DNA of 64,000 nucleotides from Micropterix aruncella (GCA_944548615.1 OX155980.1:39991938-40055937); one strand, 5' to 3'. Counted from the stretch's first letter, positions 33,581 through 45,598 are shown. Program-made: numbers and translations. The notes: generated from the letters alone by a model not told the origin.

Positions 33581-34859
33581 CTTCTATTTCATATTTCCAC
33601 CGATAAACTTCCATTTCATGGCACAATATTACCGCAATTACTTTTCGCGTCCACAAACCGACGAAGAAGGAAACTATTGTGAACGCTCCTTTTTTTTAGA
33701 TAAAGCCGGATATATTTATTTTGAAACCCCTGACTAAATTAAGAACATTTCCAGATTGACGCCTGTCTTATCTGCCTGTTTGTGAGTCTGTGTGTCTGTG
33801 TGTAATACTCTACGATAGCGACAAAGTTCTTAATCTGATTGAGCTGAAATTTTGTCAAATAGGCTTCATTTGGTCATGGCAAGAGTTGAAAAATTTGTGG
33901 TTGAAATCGGTCCACCAGAGGGTGCGCTATTCATATTTCAATATCGAAATATTGGACTTAGAGACTTGAAATTTGGCACACAGGTGCCTTGTTTGGCCGA
34001 AATCACATTGTAAAAATATGGTTAAAATATCTCATATACTAGCTACACTAATAATATTTAAATTCCGCCATATATTTTAATTAAATTTTAACGCCATGTG
34101 TTACTAACGTTCATCGATTTTATTTATGAAATTATTATTCAGATGACATCAGTCCTTGTCTACTTGCCGGTAAAGTCTTGGGGTGACCTAACCGCTTTTT
34201 TTCGTTTTAAGATTTTTAGATTTTAGAACCAAACCTTACTCAAAGCCCTCTAATCAAGCTTTTCAACAGTTACTGTAGTTCATTCCCAATAAAAATGATA
34301 TTAGCTTTCTCTTAACATGCACGCTTTGACCTACTGTCCCCCAGGGAACTCAGAACCATACCGTTTCATCCAACCGCAGTAACAATTCTTAAAAATTATC
34401 ACCTGCCCCTTCTCCTAATGTTCGTTATGTAATATTTGTATGGCTCGCTGCCGCAATTTTTTATTATTTTGGGTACAGTATACCGAGTTAGAACAGTAAG
34501 CGCAATCTTGAGTGGCAAGGCGTATCAGGAATAGGGTGCGAGGGAAGTGAGCAGAGGGGATACGTACGGCAAACGCCTTTACTTGGCGTTAAGCGCGGGT
34601 AGGGTTTGTTAAATTTCTCGAACGTTTGAATATCTGCGTTGGCAGAGTGGCAGCCATATGCTTGCTTCTGCAAATTTAGTTCAACGGCACCACAGTCGAA
34701 AATCGTATTACGATTTGTGGTAGCCCTAAGGACTCGTGACGTCGCTCACTTCGATTTCAATAGTCCAAGAGAAGCTGCCGTCTGTATACTGTGTGTTGGG
34801 TGTGTAATTTCTGTGGCAAGATATGGTCACCCTAGTGGCGTCTCCAGCTTTCCAGGCGA
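33581..34859. other. unassigned DNA, partly repeat-like
   Basis: 33750-34030 has the phrase style of dispersed insect repeats (gagctgaaattttgtcaaat, then gttgaaatcggtccaccag, then cttgaaatttggcacac). The rest is unrecognised. Confidence 0.35.
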
Positions 34860-35059
34860 AGAAGGGGGGCCGGCATCGGCGAGGCGTTCATCGGACATAC
34901 GTTGGATCGCGTTCAGTTCACACGATCGAAAGCTCCCGCTGCGGTCGGTGGTTGGTATAATACAAAATATAGTGGGCGATCGCCGGACATCGCGCACACG
35001 CTTTCAAAAGCGCGGGATTCTGTGACCGAGGCGCGCGCGGCGCTACGTACGCTTCAGAG
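34860..35059 (+). promoter_or_regulatory. GC/CpG-rich promoter-like region
   Basis: A GC-rich stretch in AT-rich surroundings directly upstream of a signal-peptide exon. It has an arthropod-type initiator, tcagt, at 34913-34917 and a tataat at 34956-34961. No experimental support. The call rests on position and composition. Confidence 0.4.
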
Positions 35060-35117
35060 ATGCCGACCGCTGTTAAAGCCCTGTGCACCCTCGCTACCAT
35101 TTCTCTCGCATTGCCCT
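35060..35117 (+). CDS. first coding exon, signal peptide of an unidentified secreted or membrane protein
   Basis: The ATG at 35060 gives MPTAVKALCTLATISLALP. That is a short n-region with Lys, a hydrophobic core of about 12 residues and a proline at the end, which is the layout of a cleavable signal peptide. After the first base of codon 20 the exon ends at 35117 and a perfect donor, GTAAGT, follows (35118-35123). It is preceded by a GC-rich leader. The exon is not part of any recognised transposon. The protein cannot be named from 19 residues. A possible next exon is at about 36358-36564, and others may lie outside the window. Confidence 0.5.
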
Positions 35118-35123
35118 GTAAGT

Positions 35124-36357
35124 ATACATTTTACCATATTGTTACTGCTTAAGGCGATTCTAAAACATCTGCTAATTTGCGAGCATTTTTAAATATTTTT
35201 TAATTAGCGATTTTCACAGTGTTTAACATGGAATGTAAAGGTTAGATATTTTAAAAAAATATCGATTTTCATTTTTTTAAATCTCGAAGTTTTTTTTTCT
35301 TATGTGTAAACATCTATTTAGGAGGCATGGCAAGTGATAACCAAATAAAATACCTTAACCACATTAATAGTCAATTTTTGTAATTTTTGTTCCACTTTAT
35401 CCGTTTGCATTTTTTTAATTTATGTAATTTTTAAAGAAATAAAAAAATCCAATATTCCCAAGGCTTGTCTGCTGGAAGGCAAATCTTCAACTCAGTAACA
35501 ATCTGTATTATATTTATTTTATTTAAAAAGCTTAACCGCCAATATTAGACAGGTTTTTTTTAATTATTATCTTATACTTGTTGTCAATACATAGCGGAGA
35601 CAGTTCTAAATTATAAAGTAAGCATCTCCATTGTGGTTTTAGTATAGTATTTGGCTTTCATGCGATAATGTTTCTATTTAGCCGCCGCTTCTATTTATCC
35701 ATAAAAGTGTAGAAAATTAAAAACTGCCACTAAAACCAATTTCTTAAAATTGTAAGTGTTTAAGATATTTAAAAAATATATAATTAAAAACCATACGTAT
35801 TTATTTATTAGATCAAGATATTATATTATAAAAGGGTAACTAGATATGTATGTCACGACCAGCTTTCAACATAAATGAAAGTGTCTAAATTATTTGAAAA
35901 TTAGGACTCCAAATAAAATGACATACTTAGTGATCACTAAGACTAATTATATTATTTATTTTGTTATATTGCGTAAGAAATTGTAAAATGCCTAGAATAA
36001 CATTTTCTCAATTATTTCTATAGTCGCTTTAAATTAAATCAAAACTCTGCATATTATTTATCTATGTCATTCCGCAAATAGTATTGGCTATATTGAGCTT
36101 ATATGAGGTTGAGTATTTTGATAAACTGCTATATACACTAATATAAACCGTTGAAAAAATACATATTTTACAGCAATTAAATCCCTTAAATTAAGGTTTC
36201 TATTATGTTACGGTGGCTTAATCTAAAAAAAGAGAAACCAGATTCTATAACGCAAAACAAGCGAATTGCCTTTTTTTGATAATCCATGTCGCTCAAAATA
36301 GTACACAAATAAGACTCTATAAAGTGTATAATACTCCTTTTTTTCATAAGCTTTTAA
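35124..36357 (+). other. AT-rich DNA, possible intron
   Basis: No ORF with motifs. If the exon at 35060 is joined to that at 36358, this is its first intron. Confidence 0.3.
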
Positions 36358-36564
36358 GTAGTCTTGATTGTTTATTTCTTTGTTCGTCGGTCTGAGGAAA
36401 GTATCGGGAACCCATGGTTCGTCCGAAACACGAGTCCGGACCGCGACTTTAGCGAAACAGAACTCGTGGATGAATACATGAATCGCCTTGCACGCGCCTC
36501 GTACCGAAGGCTCGCCCCGCTGCATACCAGGGCGCCTACATTCAGGAACCGCTCAGTCTGCTAG
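36358..36564 (+). CDS. possible second and last coding exon of the gene starting at 35060
   Basis: An acceptor region at about 36335-36363 has a T-rich tract followed by aagtag, so two AG sites 3 bp apart. Either joins in phase to the one-base overhang of the 35060 exon. The frame then reads ...RRSEESIGNPWFVRNTS, PDRDFSETELVDEYMNRLA and RASYRRLAPLHTRAPTF, to a TAG at 36562-36564. Base composition is GC-richer than the flanks, with many C/G third positions, as in real insect exons. The combined product would be about 88 residues, with basic Arg-rich sites like a peptide precursor, but I recognise no known hormone. All three plus frames are fairly open here, so the call is weak. Confidence 0.3.
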   Translation, partial: VVLIVYFFVRRSEESIGNPWFVRNTSPDRDFSETELVDEYMNRLARASYRRLAPLHTRAPTFRNRSVC

Positions 36565-36734
36565 ACTAGCAGACTACAAAAAAGGCGCCAGTATCCTCGG
36601 ACGCCCTAGCAGGAACCTAACGTTAGACGGGCAGCTCTGACATGCTAGGATAGATAGATAGATATATGTATTTACTAATAACACAAGTTACAAGTCATAA
36701 TAAATATACATACAATTGCAATAGGTCTACCTTA
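36565..36734. other. unassigned
   Basis: Contains a short (gata)n run at about 36649-36662. Otherwise nothing. Confidence 0.3.
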
Positions 36735-38770
36735 AATACAGCTTGAAATTGTCAGCTACTAGGGGCCAACCCGTCACGCCAACTAGGGTTGTCGACTACA
36801 GCGGGCGAGCCACCTCAGGAAGTTTTAACGATTAGTCGTTCTATCTCCCTGGAGTGAGCGCAGAAGACTTGAGGACAAAACAGTCCACCATCTAGCTACG
36901 CCACAAGCCCGTAAGAGGCCAACGCCTTAACCGCGAGATAGCCAGGAGTGTTACCCGGCGGGCTTATACTCACGCCCTAACTTCCGATTGTGACCAGATT
37001 ACTCCAGTCTCTCGATTGGTTACGAGTTCGAGGTCGCTTGCGCGGTCCTCTCCCTAACGAAGCGGTGAAACGGTGTTTACCGAATCTATCGCGGACCACA
37101 GCGTCCTTTGCCCGGCTGTTCACCCAGGATCGGATAGCCGATTGTCGTTTCAAGAGCAGTCGCCGTAAGGTCCGCAACCACCCCCGCTCTACAGTACTGC
37201 TTCCAGACTCCCACGACTGTTAGTCAGAGTCGATTGCACAGTCGATTGGCTTACGCCGCACGGTGCACAGACCGTCCAGGAGCGCCAGAAGGTTGATTCC
37301 CAGGGGAACTGACCATAAGGCCAGAGTCCTACCCAGGCTCCCACTTCATGCGTGGAGGCTGTCGGATAGCTGTTGACCCGTGAGTGTGACCAACCCTGAA
37401 CAGAATAGGTCTTCGTGGCCAACTCAGCAAGGGCCCGTCACGCCAGTAAGGTGTAAGGAAATGTAATAATTATTTTAAACGTGGGATGCACGTAGAGACT
37501 TGGGACAAAGACAGTCCACCGTCTAGCTACGCCAACATGCACGTAAGAGACCAACGCCTTACCGCGAGGTACTGGGAAGTGAAACCAGCGGGCCGGTAAC
37601 GCGCCCTTACTGCTAGAATTGGCCGGGTTTCACCGTCATCCCGTCTGGTCACGATTGCGCGACCTCTACCTCTACGGTAATTTAGTTCGAATGTATCGCT
37701 GACCGTGGCATCCTTTGCACGTCTGCACAATGGAGAGCGGGTGACCGACGGGTCGTTTCAAGAGTACCTAACAACAGATTATCAGCCACACCCACTGCTT
37801 AGGAAACGCATAATAGTATTTTCAGACCCCCCTCCCCCTCCAGTTATTCGCTAAGCACACAGCACACAACAAACCGCCCAGCAGCGCCCAACGGACATCC
37901 CCCCGAGAAATTGTTCCACCATACCATGACAGGGGAATTAGTGTCCTATCCAAGTTCGATCCTCGTCCGAGGACGCTACTGGATAGGATTTGAACCGTGA
38001 GTTGAGCCGACCAGAGTTAACGAGCAGGTCTTAATAGCCTAACTGCACGGGAACCATTAACTGCCCAAAACCTTAACTACATCTAGATCTGTCAACTAAA
38101 AAGGGCGAACCCGTTACCTCAGTATGTTTTAACGATGTTAGATCGTTCTGTATCCTATGAGGTGGGCGCAGAAGACTTGAGACGAAATCAATCCACTGTC
38201 TAGATACGCCATCTGTCAGAGGCCAACGCCTTATGGCGAGGCACCGGGAAAGGTAACCAGCGGGCAGCCTCGCCCCCGACTACCAGTTTGGAAGGATATC
38301 TCCGTCTGTAATTATCCTTCAGCATACCTCCTACCTCATGACTGGTTACAGGATCGAGGTCACATAAGCGGTCTTTTTCCTTACGTAGTGGTGATACGGT
38401 GTCTACCGAATCTATCGCGGACCACGGCATCGTTTGCCCGGCTTATTCACCCGGGCAGTTGCCATAAGGTTAACAACTACCCCCGCTCTATGTGAAACAT
38501 TACTGTTTCCAGACTTCCCCGGCTGTTAGTCGGAATGCACAATCGATTGGCTGACGTTGTACGGTGAGCAAACCGTCCTGGAGCACCCGAAGGTTGACTC
38601 CTAGGGGAGACTGGCCCGCAGGCCAGCGTCCTACCCTGGCTCTCACTTCTGCGTGGAGGCCGCCGGATGGATGTTGACCCCCTGGCGTTTGACCGACCCT
38701 ATACAACTGGGTCTTAGTGGCCAAACTGCAACAGGGTCCATTAGCTCCCTAATGGGTCCTGCGGTTGCTT
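36735..38770 (+). repeat. GC-rich long-monomer repeat, block R3
   Basis: About three monomers in the orientation opposite to R1/R2. The anchor ccgaatctatcgcggaccac occurs at about 37080 and 38406, with a diverged one at about 37687, so spacings are about 607 and 719 bp. The first monomer is nearly identical to the one at 53040-53460. Confidence 0.8.
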
Positions 38771-39174
38771 TAAAACATTATAATGGTTATGTCAAAAAAA
38801 AATCTTCGATGAAATCAAAACTATTTTGTAGTCGAAAAACTTTGGCGGATGTTGTTAATCCCTCAAATGTTTTAGGACTACCACTACATTTAACAATTTA
38901 TTATATGCTTTCTGTCCAATAACGTGTAGCTACCGATTGTCCTAGCTTTTTCAGCAAGTAATTAACTTACCGCAAGGCGCCGCCGAATGATGTTTAACAG
39001 CGAAAATATCACTGTATACATAAACGTTGCTATTTCCAGGATATACATGCATCGAAGGGTTAGAATACGAAGATTTAAAAAAACTATCTAGCTGGATTAT
39101 CGCGGGCAAGATACGCTAAACATCGCATTTCCCTTTTTTGCAAAGACCTGGCTGTCGACAGCGCGTGCCCATAG
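38771..39174. other. unassigned
   Basis: Nothing recognised. Confidence 0.3.
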
Positions 39175-39381
39175 TTAGACTCCGTAGGAAACGATGGTAT
39201 GTGCATATGCAAAGTAGCATTTACGAAGTGTTTCTTTTAACAAAGTGGTCGCAAGCTTCCAAAAGGCAAAACATGCCTGCGTAGTAGAACTCACAGTCTT
39301 TTTTAATGTGTACATTGCATCGAAATCCAGAGTTAATCGAGCCCAGATGAACCATCCATCAGGAGAAATATAATTAATCAT
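39150..39381 (-). pseudogene. non-LTR RT C-terminal fragment
   Basis: Minus strand: WFIWARLTLDFDAMYTLKKT, then VSSTTQACFAFWKLATTLLK, then ETLRKCYFAYAHTIVSYGV, a stop, LWA. The pattern LKxxLxKxYFAYxHSxxSYGIxxWG is the thumb/connection region of jockey/CR1-type RT. About 75 codons remain, with one stop at the end. Confidence 0.5.
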
Positions 39382-41100
39382 ACATATTTAAAACGTATTT
39401 AGAAATAATACTAATTATTAATGAACATCGTTAAAAAATATTTACAGTCACATCGTACGTAGCCTCACAATTAAGTAAATATTTAATTAGAAGAATAACC
39501 TTGAAATTGGGATTATGTCTTTTTAGACGCTTTCATATTTCCTTCTTCTTTAGATGATTCATTGTTCATTTCATGAACGCGTGTCTCAGTATACTTGTCT
39601 TTCATTACACTAGTTTCTATTTCCTTGTTTCCGTATTTCCACCAGATAGGATATATTCTGTTGTAAGTACTTAAACGTTGTGATTTTGCAAAAATCATAT
39701 TACAGTAATGCATTGTATGTTCAATTGTTCACTGGCGTTAAACCACATTGTTTGAAGGCAATGTTGGAACCTCAGCCGTAGTTCTTTTTTGTAATCTATA
39801 CCTGTGGTAAAGAAAGCTAATTCCGGCTGCCCCTTAATTAAATTTATGCAAGAGCTTTGGTCTGTGTTTCGCAAAGCAATGCAATCGTAAACAGAGTGGG
39901 TAATTAAGAATGCAGTCGATGCAGTTGAATTAACGCGGTATCGATACTCTACCAAGATTTAATTTTGCTCATGTTTGTAAATCTTTAGCAAAAAAGCTAT
40001 TAACATTGTAACTGTGTTACAAGTAATAGTAGAAGATTTTCTAAGGTTTTAACAAATATCGTCACATAGAGATATATCTAACCTCAAATAGTTAATATGT
40101 AATATATCACATACTAGCTATTTAAGGATGACGATAGAAAATTTGACAATACACTACGTCCAAGCTGAAATTGAATGTCATTCATAAGTTAAAATAGCAA
40201 AGCTATTAGAGATGATGAATATAGGATAATGGAAAAATCTTCAGCTTACAGAATATAATAAAAATATTGTAGATAATTATTATCATATATTACATTATAA
40301 ATATATTATTATACCTATATCTATTATTTTATTTACGTTTTTATTATACATATATATTTTATTTTATTCATTAAACCTATATACATAATACCTATTTTTT
40401 TATATTTCATTATTATCTTACCTTATTGTTTATATTACGAAATTATTTTATCAATATTAAGCATATTATTTCATGTAATGACTCAAATATATCTATCAAA
40501 TTCATAATGTGCCTGTGAAATTTACATTTTCTTCATATTTGTTTCTTGCGCTGTAACATTGTGTCTAGTTTAATTGTGAAAACTTATAATTGGCCTTAGT
40601 TTCGCATAATATGTGTTAATAATAGGTTTAAAAAGCTTTGTTTTCTGAAAAATTAAAATAAAAAAGAACATGCAACAACAGAATATACGACATTGCACAG
40701 GAGAAATTCCGGCTGATATATTATGGTCGATTTTTGTAACGCTACACAAAACACAGAATGCGACAGAGTGCTCCAAATTTAGAACGATAACTCTCATGGG
40801 CCCTGCTACTAATTTGCTCGTAGAATTTGAATCGTAGAATTGTCAAAACACTAGAGAACAATCTTGATTTTACCAAATAGAAAATATTTTGCCTGAGGAG
40901 CTGTAATCGACTACGAAAAGGCGTTTGACAAAAACCATAGTTTCACAACTGGTATAAGATAGGACGAACAAACACTTTTCAATACGCTACAGCGTAGGGC
41001 TCAGATCGGTTTGTATATGGCAGCTCCTTGCTTAGGAACCATAGGGCTCCGAATTCGGGAGCTGCAATATCTAATCAGCTCATCTATATGATGAATTTAT
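39382..41100. other. unassigned AT-rich DNA
   Basis: No firm feature. A minus-strand frame at 39513-39713 ends in a hydrophilic tail after an acceptor-like site (cttacaacag). At about 40905 the phrase IDYEKAFD, like RT motif A, occurs in isolation. Neither is enough for a call. Confidence 0.3.
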
Positions 41101-41319
41101 TTATTATTTATTTATGTATTTAATTTAAGAATTAATTACTATAAAACATTTATTTTGCTTACAAAAATATCAGGAACCGAATGGAAAAACCTTATCCTTT
41201 TATTTATTTGATTCTGTCACCCAACTGCGACTAACAATAATATAGCTTACACATCAGAATAATACATAGGCTATAATTTATAAAGATATATGGTTTTCTA
41301 TCATCATTATCACAATTTT

Positions 41320-41356
41320 CCATCACCACGCGGGTGAAACCGCTGGGCGCAGCTAG
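41320..41356 (+). mobile_element. Helitron 3' terminus
   Basis: A GC hairpin, gcgg-gtgaaa-ccgc (41330-41343), is followed about 10 bases later by the terminal CTAG (41353-41356) and then T. This is the typical 3' end of animal, notably lepidopteran, Helitrons. The 5' TC end could not be located. The element probably extends some hundred bases to the left. Confidence 0.6.
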
Positions 41357-42359
41357 TATTTAATATATGTTAAATAATATAAAATTTAATATAAAAATAC
41401 CTGGTCAAAAAAAGAACAATTCATTGTCAAATCAATATATTATAACAACAAAGTCAAATAAATTTTGGTAGCCATCACCTTCTGAGATAGTGGTAATTGT
41501 GGTCCGGATTTTTCTCAGTGGAAATTTTAAGAACAAAAATAATGTCCCCAGACTGGATAATTATTTGCACATTAATATGATACCCATTCGTTCCTTTTCC
41601 CTCCCAACCACCACAGTATGCACTGTGCGTATTGGAGACTTAACTAACTAAAACTATTGTTGAAAGCATATCATCGACCAGATATATTGTATTTAATGTA
41701 ATTGTAATATTTTTTGTAGCTGCTCTATATTTTCCCTGTTAAATAAATAAATAAATAAATTAACAGAGAGCCTGACACATTTTAAAAACCCCTTTTTTAG
41801 TTTACGTAACTTATACAAAATCTCTAAATTGAAATTTTTACTTCGATCCTATTTTCTTTAACTACATCAACATCAAACTGTTATGTTCAAAATACCTTTC
41901 TGTAATATCGATATTCTTTTCGCCAAGTCCATCCCTATACGCGATCGTAAACTCATTGTCGCCCAAGTGTTTGCGAACTGTCGCAAATATTTCCAATTTA
42001 TGGAAACCAGCAGTTTCTTCTGAACTGTACGAGGGCGTTTAATGAGCTACACACTTTAAAACAATATAAAAATAAATACTGGCAGGCACAGCGAATACAT
42101 CTGTTATTAAGTTTAAAACAAAACCATGCTTTTTTTAAAAAATAAGAGTCATTGCTTGAACGTTGTCAAAGCCTTTTGGCAAAAATAGTGAAAAGAAATT
42201 TCGCGGGAAATTTAGTACCTTTGCTTGAAACAAAATATATACGGAGCGAGTACTTCAAAACTTACGATATATGTACATTGAAGTTGAAGCTCCCCCATAT
42301 TCTACGGTTGCTCCTTGGTGAGCTGAGATTAGGAATGGAAGAACTTTAACTAACGATAA
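41357..42359. other. unassigned AT-rich DNA
   Basis: No recognised element. An open frame at 42152-42349 has no family motif. Confidence 0.3.
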
Positions 42360-42546
42360 CCCTCCGCTTGGGTCGCCCTACGATGGCAGTCACTGAAGAA
42401 ATGGTTGAAAAAGTGGAAAAAATTGTTTGGTGGATCGCCGTGTCATGGCTCGTTTTATTGCTGAAGAAGACAAGATTTCGATAGTAATGTTTTACATGAT
42501 CGTTTAAGGATCGCTTAGGGTATCGATATTACTCCTTCGCTTGTAA
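42360..42546 (+). pseudogene. mariner transposase N-terminal (HTH) fragment
   Basis: In shifting frames: MAVTEEMVEKVEKIV, then DRRVMARFIAEE, then KISI, then [15 protein letters not shown]. This resembles the second helix-turn-helix of mariner transposases (V..NVEKV..IV..DRRLT.R.IAEE..IS...V..IL...L). It breaks off at the (TA)n tract at 42549. Confidence 0.45.
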
Positions 42547-42547
42547 C

Positions 42548-42548
<1 letters not shown>

Positions 42549-42640
<92 letters not shown>
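42549..42640. repeat. (TA)n microsatellite
   Basis: About 92 bp of pure TA. Confidence 0.97.
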
Positions 42641-42643
<3 letters not shown>

Positions 42644-42664
42644 AGGGGGAGGGGAGGGGGGAGG
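42641..42664 (+). repeat. G-quadruplex-type G-rich motif
   Basis: Four or more runs of 3-6 G separated by single A, directly joined to the preceding (TA)n tract. Confidence 0.7.
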
Positions 42665-43782
42665 TTATTATATTATCCGGGTGTATGGCGGCGTGAAACA
42701 GTTTGAGGGAGATAAAAAGGCGCCGCATGAAAAAATTGAGAAAGTTAGTTGCTTATTTTGTTTTCTTTTTTATATGTATATCAAGGAAAGCTATCTTCTG
42801 TATAATAAGGGGTATACAACTGTACCCCCTCCCCTCTCCACCTTTCGTCGTGTATATACGTTCGTGGCAACTCGAGTTTTTTTTTGTTTTTCTAAAAAAT
42901 CTGGCAAACTCCAAGGATTTAATATAGTTTATTTATTTATTGATATATTAACCAGTTGTTATGTCCTCACATGTTATATAAAATTTGATGCGATTTCGAC
43001 AAATTATGTTGTTTCATATTTAAAATGACGAAAAAATGACGATTATGTTGTTTCATATTTACAATGACGAAAAAATTGGATATTTTTAACGTCAGAGCGG
43101 TCAAAATCGTAATTTCATAAACCCAAGATTGCGTTTTTACCCAGTTTATATTTGCACATTTATCCTATTATTATTATAATGCTAACATTACTATTTGTGC
43201 ATTAGACATCCCCCCCCCCCCTCCATTCCATAATGTTATCAATAAGAATTTTCAAACAAGCAATCGTTGTTGTTGAAAAAAAGAACAAAATGGAAACAAG
43301 TCGAAAACTCCAAGGTTCTTCCAATCTATATATGTACATATCATCGGCCCGGTGGTATAGTAGTCCAGTCAATTTAGGGTTTGACCTCGGAATAAGAGAT
43401 CTGGAAACTCGTATACACATTAATTGTAAACGTTGTCTCAGAAGTCCCTAAAATCTCGCGACTGCGTTTTAAGTTATTCAAGGTCAAAGGTCACAAAAAT
43501 CGGGTTTTCGTTATTATCTAGGTTTTATAGCTCCAATGATGTTAGCATCTACGATAATAATTGTAGAGCATAAAATTTGCGACAATTTTTATTTTAAAAC
43601 ATTTTTTCATGCGCTCAACCGTTTTTGAGATAGAGGGCGGAGAGCGCGCAGCGCTCAGCCATGCATACTGTAATGCAAAGTCAACTGTGAATGACAAATA
43701 CCCTGTATAAAGTTATTAAATCGTTAAATTGTCATAACCTCTCATTCCGAGGTAGACCCCCTAATATTTGCTAAAGTGACTG
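42665..43782. other. unassigned AT-rich DNA
   Basis: No coding signal. 43211-43222 is a C run. A perfect direct repeat AGGTCA-A-AGGTCA lies at 43481-43493. A tRNA-like phrase (gcccggtggtatagtagtcc) at about 43349 may be a decayed SINE head. Confidence 0.3.
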
Positions 43783-44008
43783 CACTATAGTGGTCAAGTC
43801 GCCTGATCTTGCATAGTAAGTTTTTCGTTGGGATAAAATTAACGAAATTGCATTTCAAATCTGCCGATCGAATGCAATTACACATTTTACATGTTGTATA
43901 CACACATACATATAAAACACTTCATAGTATGGATGGTTGTAAAACATTGTCGTATGATAATAAACCCGCCCTTTGCGAACTTTCACAATAAAGAGAAGAA
44001 ATAAACTT
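43783..44008 (+). mobile_element. tRNA-derived SINE, copy 2 (internal deletion)
   Basis: Starts with an A-box-like ctatagtggtcaagtcgcc and matches copy 1 at 29478-29762 in the head and body (gataaaattaacg, tgtcgtatgataataaaccc). The segment with the B box is deleted. Ends with an A-rich tail. Confidence 0.7.
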
Positions 44009-44785
44009 TTGCGCGGGCTTTCCCTTCCGACAATATAAGCTGATATTCTAGGATTCACTTCCATGACCATTTAGTCTCTTGTAAAAGTTGCGCAAAGGTA
44101 ATAGAATATCGTTCCTTGCCATCATCATCTGATACCATAAACGCATTTTATCGGGATATCTGAACATTGTCCTATGATGCCGGCCGGTGGTGGGCGGACT
44201 CAGAGATATAAAAAAACACGCTTTACTTCATCAAAGCGGCCATATTTAGCCATTTCCGGAGGTCTGCGGACCACCATTCAATAAATACATTGAGAGATAC
44301 GACTTTGAGGGAGATTATCGTTATGGAATATCTTGATGCATAGGAAGAAAATACCGTACCGTAACATTGCATACATATGTACGGACAGAGAAATCAGGAC
44401 AGTGGTCCAGGCTCTAAGCTTGGTGAGAGGCGGTATTTATTATCTTCTCTTATATTAAATAGGTAATCTATGATATTAATTATTATGATATAAAATAATC
44501 CATGGTATTAAATAGGAGAAGTATAATGTTTTTATGGGTTTGACACGCTGGGTTTAATGGGTTCGACAAGCTGAATGACCGTAAACTTGGAGAATATATC
44601 CAGTAATAAAATTCTGATGTTTATTGATTTATAGAGGATACAGTGTTCACTGTAACCGTGGCTGCAATTAAAAAAAAAACTTCTTTGTCTATCCCACGAT
44701 TTCGAAGCCATAAGTTACTGTCGTTTGAAAAATGTCTAGGTTTTCATTATTATGCAGGTTACACTGAGAGAGGACTTTCGGTAGT
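44009..44785. other. unassigned DNA
   Basis: Nothing recognised. Confidence 0.3.
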
Positions 44786-44792
44786 CGCAATG

Positions 44793-44845
44793 CCTCGATT
44801 ACGTCGCTCCGCCTCGATTACGTCGCTCCGCCTCGATTACGTCGA
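44793..44845. repeat. 19-bp tandem repeat, nearly three units
   Basis: Unit cctcgattacgtcgctccg at 44793, 44812 and 44831 (last unit partial). Confidence 0.93.
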
Positions 44846-45035
44846 AATAACACGTATAGTCAATTTTTAGATTAGACTTAACACAAATCTACACAATTAT
44901 ATGATGGTAATAACATTGCACTGGATCTCAATACATTCTCACGTCAACTGCAATGTGAAATGTATGATTTCTTTGCCAGAGATCCAGAATGAACAGTGTA
45001 ATATCTTTCAGATATTAAAAATAAACGAAAGTAAT

Positions 45036-45226
45036 ACTTATCTGGTCGTGGTAGACCAGAAGCAGACCCGCTCAATAATCCCTCGATTCCTCCTTTAACT
45101 CCACTTATTTTCCCGTCAATTGACTATATAGTTTCACGCAGCTGTGCTTGTTTAAGCCATCATTCGGTAGTAACACGGGACAGGAATAAACTTGAATGGA
45201 ATGTAAAAAATAGAAAGTGTAGGATT
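45036..45226. repeat. interspersed repeat family C, copy 2 (partial)
   Basis: Same order of phrases as the adjacent copy at 45240-45598 (tctggtcgtggtagaccag, gtttcacgcagctg, cgtgcttgttt-like, cattcggtagtaacacgg). It breaks off where copy 3 starts, so the two are tandem. Confidence 0.7.
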
Positions 45227-45239
45227 AGTACCTCCTTTG

Positions 45240-45598
45240 CGAGGATTGGTATTTCCTTATTTTATTACAATCCGCATCATTGTTAGGTAAACGAAAGGAA
45301 AACTTATCTGGTCGTAGTAGTCCAGGAGCATTCCCACGCTCATAAATTACTCGGATCCTCTTTAGTTCCACTTTTCTTCCGGTTAACTGACTATAATAGA
45401 GTTTCACGCAGCTGCGCTTGTTTCAGCCACCATTCGGTAGTAACACGGATTATGGACCAATTTGGATGGAACTGGAAAAGTAAACAGTGTTAGTAGGTCT
45501 TCAAAAGTTCTGTATATGAAAATTTATCAAATTCCTATATTTCGTCTCTTGACGTTTTCTTGGCGTATCTACACGTTTACCGAACAGGAATCAAGTTA
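45240..45598. repeat. interspersed repeat family C, copy 3
   Basis: Nearly full-length relative of 31070-31415, from a ttggtatttccttatttt start through caccattcggtagtaacacgg to cgtctcttgacgttttcttgg. Confidence 0.75.

Noticed and set aside
34639..35025. Open frame of 128 codons upstream of the signal-peptide exon
   Set aside because: No motif. Open by GC content of the leader region, and no splice site supports it.
39513..39713. Minus-strand possible last exon (acceptor-like site, hydrophilic tail)
   Set aside because: Weak acceptor and no homologous motif. An open frame of this length is expected by chance.
40900..41060. IDYEKAFD phrase like RT motif A, followed by LQRRAQIG-like sequence
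   Set aside because: Too short and isolated. No adjoining RT motifs in order.
43340..43425. tRNA-like phrase gcccggtggtatagtagtcc
   Set aside because: No convincing B box or fold. At best a decayed SINE head.
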